Positions 7,500 to 12,066 of a stretch of 12,066 nt of DNA are shown piece after piece. The notes below the pieces were generated by a model. The model was not told the DNA's origin, did not search any database, and was given only the letters and a program-made list of their open reading frames with translations. Each line of letters opens with the position of its first letter. Positions within the stretch are counted from its first letter, which is position 1. A program made the position numbers and the translations under genes. The stretch is from Bryobacterales bacterium (GTDB lineage Bacteria > Acidobacteriota > Terriglobia > Bryobacterales > Bryobacteraceae): contig JAUZEU010000816.1 of assembly GCA_030838885.1 (NCBI GenBank), forward strand, positions 1 through 12,066. Reading direction: 5' to 3'.

Positions 7500-8777
7500 C
7501 ATGTTCGAAATCTGCTCCAGAATCGCCGCCAGAATCCGCCGGAACTGCTCCGCCGAGATGGCATCGAAAATTCGCGCACCCAGTGGCTCGAGCGTCCGCT
7601 GCAGATCGTCTACGGGCATCACATCGAGGGCCGCAGGGGGCATGGCCGGCCGCATTCCAGGCCGGACACGGACTCGCTGTGACGGAATCGCGGGAGCCCG
7701 GTAACGGACGTAAAACAGCCGTCGTCCGCAATCCGGCTCCAGCTTCGCATTGTCGTCCAGTGGCTCCTGGTTTTCGAAGAAGGCCGGACCACTTAGAACG
7801 ATTACGACCGGGATCGCGTCGCCTTTGGGTCGCAGCCTCCGCGTGACCTCTTCCCAAAAGAACTTCCGCATCTTCCATTGGCCCTGTAGGGCGCCCACAT
7901 CGATCAGCCCCGGCCGAAGGTCGAGAAAGTATTTGCGCATCCGCTGCCAGTCCAGCAGCCCCGGATCTTTCTGCTCAAAAGGCACGCGGCGGTGCGTCAA
8001 ATCCAGAAGAGCGGTTTCCACTGAGCTGCCCGGAACCTCGACCTGCGAGAGGATTTTCAGAGCCGGGATCGCCACACTCATGTTGCGCCGCATCGTCATC
8101 ATCGACGCGGAAGCGCGCTCCGAAGGTGTCGTGTTCACCAGAATCTGAACGTGAACGGGATGGCTGGGCTTCACTGCCACCTTAAGGCGCTGCTCGACTT
8201 CAGGGAGGTACCAGACGTCCGGCGCACCTTCCTGCGGATTGACGAACTCGATATTCGGCAGGCCCGTCCAGGAGTTGGGCAGGGGGTCCGTTCGAAGCGG
8301 GGCGACGTGCAGTTTCCGCACCGTCAGGCTGTGTTCGCGCGTAACGGCGTCGCAAACAGCAACCGTAATCGTGTAGTCGCCGGGCAGCACGAACGCAAAA
8401 TGCGTAATGATGAACTCAGCCGACTGCACATTCTGGTGCACCTTCGTCAGATCGAGCGCCGCGTGATTCTGCCAGTTGTGGCCCGCTGCATCCTGAATCT
8501 GCAACAGCGTCATAAAGTCCCCGTTGCCCCGGCGCTTGTCGATCTCCCGCCCGTCCACATGCGTGACGATTCTGAGCATCAGCCGCTGGTGCGTCGACAA
8601 CTCGGGCTGTGGAATTTCCACCCGCCAGCGCAGCCTGGATTGCTTGTTCTCTGCGAGCCATCTGTCGAGTGGATATTTCTCGAACTCGGCGTCGTGAAAA
8701 CCGCCGGTGACCGCAAGCGCGTGCATTGCCGGCAGCAGTGATAACAGAAGCAGCGCGCCAAATGCATTTGCGGACAT
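7497..8777 (-). CDS. Exported protein of unknown function, tandem paralog 1, possible degenerate VWA-like core
   Basis: This 426-residue protein is clearly homologous along its whole length to the next gene downstream. The start at 8777 (M-S-A-N-A-F-G-A-L-L) gives a Sec signal peptide ending near A-M-H-A-L-A; the frame is open further upstream, but that part lies inside the amidase gene. Shared landmarks are K/R-Y-P-x-x-x-W (35-40), H-Q-R-L (63-66), K-R-R-G-N-G (81-86), L-P-G-D-Y (131-135), A-P-L-R-T-D-P-L-P (159-167), T-P-S-E-R-A (217-222) and R-R-N-M-S-V (230-235). In the putative VWA-like core, strand V-H-V-Q-I-L-V-N leads into N215-T-T217-P-S219 instead of D-x-S-x-S, and V-V-I-V-L-S-G-P (324-331) lacks the usual Asp. 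It begins 10 bp after the amidase stop, so it is probably co-transcribed. Likely extracytoplasmic; role unknown. Confidence 0.75.
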   Translation of the reverse strand: MSANAFGALLLLSLLPAMHALAVTGGFHDAEFEKYPLDRWLAENKQSRLRWRVEIPQPELSTHQRLMLRIVTHVDGREIDKRRGNGDFMTLLQIQDAAGHNWQNHAALDLTKVHQNVQSAEFIITHFAFVLPGDYTITVAVCDAVTREHSLTVRKLHVAPLRTDPLPNSWTGLPNIEFVNPQEGAPDVWYLPEVEQRLKVAVKPSHPVHVQILVNTTPSERASASMMTMRRNMSVAIPALKILSQVEVPGSSVETALLDLTHRRVPFEQKDPGLLDWQRMRKYFLDLRPGLIDVGALQGQWKMRKFFWEEVTRRLRPKGDAIPVVIVLSGPAFFENQEPLDDNAKLEPDCGRRLFYVRYRAPAIPSQRVRVRPGMRPAMPPAALDVMPVDDLQRTLEPLGARIFDAISAEQFRRILAAILEQISNM

Positions 8778-8787
8778 GCACCAACTG

Positions 8788-10512
8788 CTACGTCTGTAGC
8801 GCCGGGCGTCTTGTGTGCCAGTCAGTTGCCAGCTCATATGCGTAAGCCAGTCGCATTGGCGTGCCTTCATCGAACAAACGCCCGGTGAAAAGCAAGCCCT
8901 GCGGAAGTCCATCAATAAACCCACAGGGTACGACAACCTGAGGGTGTCCGGTCAAATTTGTTGCAGTCAGGCTCTGGCTGGCCGCAGGAGACACGAAAGC
9001 ATCCCACTGGCCCATAAGCTCCGCGAATTTTTGCATGTAAAGTGTCCGCGCCCGTTGGGCACGAATATACTCCACTGCCGGGATCAGGCGGGAACTCCGA
9101 AACTGGTTCGGCCAGTCACCAGGGGTCTGACCGGACAGCTGATCCACGCTGCCCGACCGGGTGATGTCGTCGAAAGCAGCTGCAGCTTCCGCGTCCAGCA
9201 CGAACCGGATCGCATTCAGCGGGAACTCCGGCAACTGCATGGCCTCGAGTTTCACGCCCGCCTCCCGCAGCGCATGCAAAGCCTCGGTATAGACTGGCTT
9301 TGCTTTTCCATCGCCCCTCTCGAACTCTGCCGCAAGGTACCCGACCTTCATCCCCTTCAGAGGCTTGCGCGCGTCCCAGTGCAACGGCGCGTTCAGCACG
9401 GTCAGATCTTTGCCGTCCGGACCGCTCAAAACGCGAAGTACCTCCGCGCAGTCCGCCATCGAACGGCAGATCGGCCCTATTTTATCCATGGACCAACAGA
9501 GCGCCATGGCACCGTGGCGGCTGACGCGGCCAAATGTCGGGCGAACTCCCGCCACGCCGCAACGTGTACTTGGAGAAACGATGGAACCCAGTGTCTCCGT
9601 GCCAATGGAAAATCCCACCAGTCCGGCAGATGTTGCCGACGCTGACCCGGCCGAAGAACCGCTCGACGTCATCTCGTAATTCCATGGCGTCTTCGTCATT
9701 CCTTTGAACCAGAGGCCGCCCTGGGCAAGCGCGCCCATGGACAGTTTGGCTACCAGAACAGCTCCCGCGGAACGAAGTTTCTCGATAACGGTCGCGTCGC
9801 CATCCGCAATGCGGGTCTGGTAAGGCTCCGCGCCCCAAGTGGTGAGGATTCCCTTTGTGTCGAACAGGTCTTTCGCGCCATACGGCACTCCATGCAGCGG
9901 GCTATGGTGCCTGCCGCGCCGAAGATCTGTATCGGCCTGTTTCGCCTGCTCCAGCGCCAGATCCTCGGTCAGAGTGATCACGCAGTTCAGCTTCGGGCTG
10001 TACTGTTTCAGGCGATTCAGGTACATCGTGGTGAGCGCCGTGGAGGTAATCTTCTTTGCGCGCACCAGTGCGCCCAGCTGGACCGCCGGCAGGAAAGCGA
10101 GTTCTTCCGGATCCCTGAAATGCGGCAGCGGCACGGCCTTCGGTGCGCGATACCTGGGCCTCCCCTGTGGTACAGGATGGCCGGGCAGGATCGGCGAGAA
10201 GAGAAGTGCAGGCGGCGTGTCGAGCGGTACGTCGATTTTGCGCAGCTGCTCGTAGGAGGCGAGCGTGCGGTTCACGGTCGGCAGCATCATGTCGATCTCG
10301 GCATCCGTAAACACCAGGCCGAGCGTGGCGAGCGCGGCGAGTGCCATGTCTTTCGAAACAGGCTGCGGGCCTGCTACACCCCTGCCCCGGCCCTGGGTCC
10401 CTTCCTGAGCTTCCGTTGCGGCGGGCATTACCGAGAGCGCTGCCATGAGTTTGAGCCAGGTGCGCCTTTGCAGCGGGATTCTGGCTGAAGAGCGCTTTGG
10501 TTCTCGGGCCAT
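8788..10512 (-). CDS. Tat-exported amidase-signature enzyme with GatC-like N-terminal segment
   Basis: This 574-residue enzyme of the amidase-signature family hydrolyses a carboxamide by a Ser-cisSer-Lys triad. The triad is intact: K214 in G-V-P-Y-G-A-K-D, cis-Ser S286 in S-S-G-S-S-A-G-S, and nucleophile S310 in I-G-T-E-T-L-G-S. The K-to-cisSer and cisSer-to-Ser spacings of 72 and 24 match relatives such as FAAH. The N-terminus carries a Tat-like signal: R16-R17-T-W-L-K followed by a short hydrophobic run ending near A-A-T-E-A-Q, so it should be folded before export. Residues about 55-105 form two helices and a P-L-D-T-P tail that resemble GatC, the small partner of GatA, here fused in cis. 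Given the export signal it is not the tRNA amidotransferase. It is followed at 10 bp by the paralog pair. The substrate is unknown; cell-wall or peptide amides are possible. Confidence 0.9.
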   Translation of the reverse strand: MAREPKRSSARIPLQRRTWLKLMAALSVMPAATEAQEGTQGRGRGVAGPQPVSKDMALAALATLGLVFTDAEIDMMLPTVNRTLASYEQLRKIDVPLDTPPALLFSPILPGHPVPQGRPRYRAPKAVPLPHFRDPEELAFLPAVQLGALVRAKKITSTALTTMYLNRLKQYSPKLNCVITLTEDLALEQAKQADTDLRRGRHHSPLHGVPYGAKDLFDTKGILTTWGAEPYQTRIADGDATVIEKLRSAGAVLVAKLSMGALAQGGLWFKGMTKTPWNYEMTSSGSSAGSASATSAGLVGFSIGTETLGSIVSPSTRCGVAGVRPTFGRVSRHGAMALCWSMDKIGPICRSMADCAEVLRVLSGPDGKDLTVLNAPLHWDARKPLKGMKVGYLAAEFERGDGKAKPVYTEALHALREAGVKLEAMQLPEFPLNAIRFVLDAEAAAAFDDITRSGSVDQLSGQTPGDWPNQFRSSRLIPAVEYIRAQRARTLYMQKFAELMGQWDAFVSPAASQSLTATNLTGHPQVVVPCGFIDGLPQGLLFTGRLFDEGTPMRLAYAYELATDWHTRRPALQT

Positions 10513-10592
10513 TGGAATTGTTGTAGAGTATCAGAAACGTTCTGTTTTGGGAAAAGTCAGTTGCGGGTCAGTCGCGGTGACCTTGCGCGCCT

Positions 10593-11036
10593 TCACGTCT
10601 TTGGATTCGATGTAGTGGTTTGCGGTGCAGCGCTCGTCAAGCCCAATTGCTCCCGCAGACCATATGCATCCCATACATTCCAGCCTTCAACCAACTTGCC
10701 GTCCACGATCTTTGCCATACTCATGCCATCAAACGACACGTGCCGGTCAGTTGGGGGAACGCCTAAGCCGTGTCCTTTATGCGTTGCTGTAAGCGTAAAT
10801 CGGCCGGCGACAACATCGCCTTCAGTGGCGGTTTGATGAACAGTGATGTGGATGTCAGGGAAGGCGTCACGGAACGCGCGAAAAAAGGGCAGGAATTCCT
10901 CAGGTCCGGTGGTGTCTTTGCCGTCCTGCGCAATGTTGTGAAATACGCCCTCTGGCGCGAGGAGCCGATACACAGCGGCCTCACTCCCCTGATTCCAGAC
11001 CTGGTCGAACCACTCGTGAAAGATTGACTGGTACAT
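10593..11036 (-). CDS. SnoaL-like / ester-cyclase family protein (NTF2-like fold)
   Basis: This 147-residue protein belongs to the SnoaL-like branch of the NTF2 superfamily, small cone-shaped alpha+beta barrels used as cyclases, hydrolases or non-enzymatic ligand binders. Recognisable points are W-N-Q-G near residues 14-17, A-P-E-G-V-F-H-N (27-34), F-R-A-F-R-D-A-F-P-D (52-61), E-G-D-V-V-A-G-R (72-79), T-H-K-G (85-88), the G-V-P-P-T loop (92-96), and D-G-K-L-V-E-G-W-N-V-W-D (112-123) with the closing Q-L-G-L. The length is normal for the family. There is no signal peptide, so it is cytoplasmic, unlike its downstream neighbours. It precedes the amidase on the same strand by 80 bp, far enough that co-transcription is uncertain. 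No Shine-Dalgarno site is visible before the ATG. The ligand or reaction cannot be assigned. Confidence 0.87.
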   Translation of the reverse strand: MYQSIFHEWFDQVWNQGSEAAVYRLLAPEGVFHNIAQDGKDTTGPEEFLPFFRAFRDAFPDIHITVHQTATEGDVVAGRFTLTATHKGHGLGVPPTDRHVSFDGMSMAKIVDGKLVEGWNVWDAYGLREQLGLTSAAPQTTTSNPKT

Positions 11037-11080
11037 AGGGGTCTAAGTTTACGGCAGCTGACAAATGAGAGATAGGCTGT

Positions 11081-11463
11081 TCATGCTCTCTTCTGAAAAG
11101 ATTCAGCGATCTGGCTAAAGAATGAACGCCCATCGCCCGCGCCGACAAACGGGGCCACAGGGTCCCAGCCGGGATTCCGAACGCCGATGAAGAGGATCGA
11201 CGCCGATGGGGGCTGATAAGCGAGAAGCCGCGCACCCCAACGTTTTCTGCAGGCCTGCAGTCCAGCGCCCGCCTTTGGCTTTCAGCAGAGTCGCAAGCGG
11301 GCATCCATTGATTTCCAGTTCGCGGAACCGCTTTTATCAGCTCAGCCCTGGTGATAGGAATGCTTCCGCTGCGGCCGGGTGGCGTCCCCTCGAAAAAGTA
11401 TTTAAGGCAGTAAATTCCGGCTGAAGCAGGACTGTGCCGATCCCTACCGGAGCCTGGACCTAT
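11081..11463 (-). pseudogene. Unrecognised minus-strand gene remnant broken over several frames
   Basis: No single frame gives a convincing gene here, but three overlapping minus-strand segments look like protein. The 3' part (11281 to the TGA at 11081) reads L-L-A-Y-Q-P-P-S-A-S-I-L-F-I-G-V and then N-P-G-W-D-P-V-A-P-F, ending F-Q-K-R-A. In a second frame (11333 to about 11229) is E-L-E-I-N-G-C-P-L-A-T-L-L-K-A-K-G-G. In a third (11463 to about 11326) is F-F-E-G-T-P-P-G-R-S-G-S, leading into T-R-A-E-L-I-K-A-V. They follow one another in order, as expected of one coding sequence hit by small insertions or deletions. I do not recognise the family. No intact start is visible. This could be a decayed gene or an error-rich contig end; a chance pattern in GC-rich DNA is not excluded. 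Confidence 0.4.
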
Positions 11464-11476
11464 TTATATTTCCTGC

Positions 11477-11503
11477 TTGCAACTCGGCACAAACCGATAT
11501 AAA
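11477..11503 (+). promoter_or_regulatory. Possible sigma70-like promoter for the right-end remnant
   Basis: TTGCAA (11477-11482) and TATAAA (11498-11503) are separated by 15 bases, slightly short of the usual 16-18. They sit just before GGAGG (11511-11515) and a signal-peptide-like reading frame. This is weak evidence resting on two near-consensus hexamers in an otherwise GC-rich stretch. Confidence 0.25.
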
Positions 11504-11515
11504 TTCGGCCGGAGG

Positions 11516-12066
11516 GTAAAGTACGCGGTTTTCGTTGTTGTTTTCTTAAATCTATCGCTCATTCGGGGCCAAAGCGGGCTGGCCCTGAAGACTGATACGG
11601 GGACGGCCCTGGCATCCTGTCGGGTGTTGTTCCACCTTGACCGGTACCTGAAGTGCGGCCGAACCGGCTTACGGAGCCCCGGTATATGCGATGGAGCCAG
11701 ACAAAGTTTACGCGGCGGTGAGGAACAAAGAGCCGGCCTCAACCCTGTGGCCACGCTGTAACGGAGGTGGCCACGCTGTAGCGGAGCGCCGGGCAATTTC
11801 GTCGCGATCCAAAAGGGTTCCAGCAGGCGAGGATCACTGTGCTGGCGTTTTCTACACGTATTACTACCGTATGACCCCGGTGGACGGATTGAACAGAGAT
11901 GATTTGGTGAACGAAGGACAGGTGATCGGACACCTGGACAACTCCGGCTGCGGGACACGCGCACTGCATGTGGAACGTAAGGCCAGAGACGTCTCGGTAA
12001 ATATCAGTTTCCACTGCGCTTATGAGCGCTCTTACTACGGCGAAGTTATGGATGATGCGCCGCATG
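11516..12066 (+). pseudogene. Frame-broken remnant of an exported M23/LytM-like protein, 3' end beyond the window
   Basis: Coding-like sequence runs rightward through several frames. From 11516 it reads V-K-Y-A-V-F-V-V-V-F-L-N-L-S-L-I, a signal-peptide-like stretch after GGAGG (11511-11515), but the codon where a start is expected is GTA. From about 11652 the frame changes: E-P-A-Y-G-A-P-V-Y-A-M resembles the yGtPVyA strand of M23 peptidases. At 11792 another frame gives G-N-F-V-A-I-Q-K-G, like the M23 GNyVvIrHG strand. From about 11850 to the window end the frame returns: Y-T-Y-Y-Y-R-M, then L-V-N-E-G-Q-V-I-G-H-L-D-N-S-G-C-G-T and L-H-V-E. The last matches the GqvIG...SGnsT...HLHfE pattern, except that Ala replaces the first His of the zinc-binding HxH. 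Even an intact ancestor may thus have lacked peptidase activity. At least three frame changes make it a pseudogene or an error-rich sequence end. Confidence 0.55.
11747..11786 (+). repeat. 20-bp imperfect tandem duplication that breaks a reading frame
   Basis: GTGGCCACGCTGTAACGGAG (11747-11766) is followed at once by the same 20 bases with one change, A to G at the 15th base (11767-11786). Twenty is not a multiple of three. Removing either copy joins the frame carrying Y-G-A-P-V-Y-A (upstream) to the frame carried by G-N-F-V-A-I-Q (downstream), reading N/S-G-A-P-G-N-F-V-A-I-Q across the junction. It is thus a frame-breaking duplication inside the M23-like remnant. Confidence 0.93.

Noticed and set aside
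7497..8936. Longer version of paralog 1 beginning at 8936
   Set aside because: The extra 53 residues lie inside the amidase coding sequence and precede a good signal peptide starting at 8777, which matches the architecture of the downstream paralog.
11247..11260. 14-bp perfect palindrome CTGCAGGCCTGCAG
   Set aside because: There is no nearby promoter, no T-run and no second copy. A palindrome of this length can arise by chance in 12 kb of GC-rich DNA, so no operator or recombination site is claimed.
10981..11304. 107-codon minus-strand ORF upstream of and overlapping the SnoaL-like gene
   Set aside because: Its 3' end overlaps the start of the SnoaL-like gene, and its sequence is Arg/Ser-rich without motifs. 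Another frame of the same strand gives a more protein-like reading in 11081-11281. Part of its frame upstream of 11304 is included in the remnant call.
11464..11964. 166-codon minus-strand ORF at the right end
   Set aside because: It is Arg/Pro/Ser-rich with no domain and lies opposite the plus-strand segments that show M23-like motifs.

Overview
The window is a chromosomal stretch of GC-rich bacterial DNA with no tRNA, rRNA, CRISPR array or recognisable insertion sequence. The gene content points to an acidobacterium, most likely near the Solibacter/Bryobacter group. The clues are many exported proteins with Sec or Tat signal peptides, few strong Shine-Dalgarno sites, a secreted Fes-like esterase and a Tat-type amidase. 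This placement is inference from gene style, not from a marker gene.

Left part, plus strand (1-2269): the last 59 codons of a 2-oxoacid dehydrogenase E2 acyltransferase, closed by a clear intrinsic terminator; a ZIP-family metal transporter starting at TTG; and a GlcD/D-lactate-dehydrogenase-type FAD oxidoreductase 18 bp downstream. This group converges, 20 bp apart, on a long minus-strand series.

Minus-strand series (11036 down to 2290): a SnoaL-like protein; a Tat-exported amidase-signature enzyme; two tandem paralogous exported proteins of unknown function that share one base (stop/start TGATG); 6-phosphogluconate dehydrogenase (gnd); a PfkB-family 2-keto-3-deoxygluconate kinase (kdgK); and an exported Fes-like esterase with an ankyrin-like N-terminus. 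gnd, kdgK and the esterase lie 28 and 52 bp apart and look like one transcription unit, with gnd and kdgK linking pentose-phosphate and Entner-Doudoroff sugar-acid metabolism. The amidase and the two paralogs (10 bp and -1 bp spacing) look like a second, cell-envelope unit.

Right end (11037-12066): no intact gene. Both strands carry protein-like sequence broken over several frames. The minus strand has an unrecognised remnant ending at 11081. The plus strand has a remnant resembling an M23/LytM-type (duplicated hybrid motif) exported protein that runs off the window. In the latter, a 20-bp imperfect tandem duplication (11747-11786) accounts exactly for one frame change: removing one copy joins the two coding segments in frame.

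The two points most worth a second look are this frame-breaking duplication and the tandem paralogs, whose putative VWA-like core carries N-x-T-x-S where a metal-binding VWA domain would have D-x-S-x-S.
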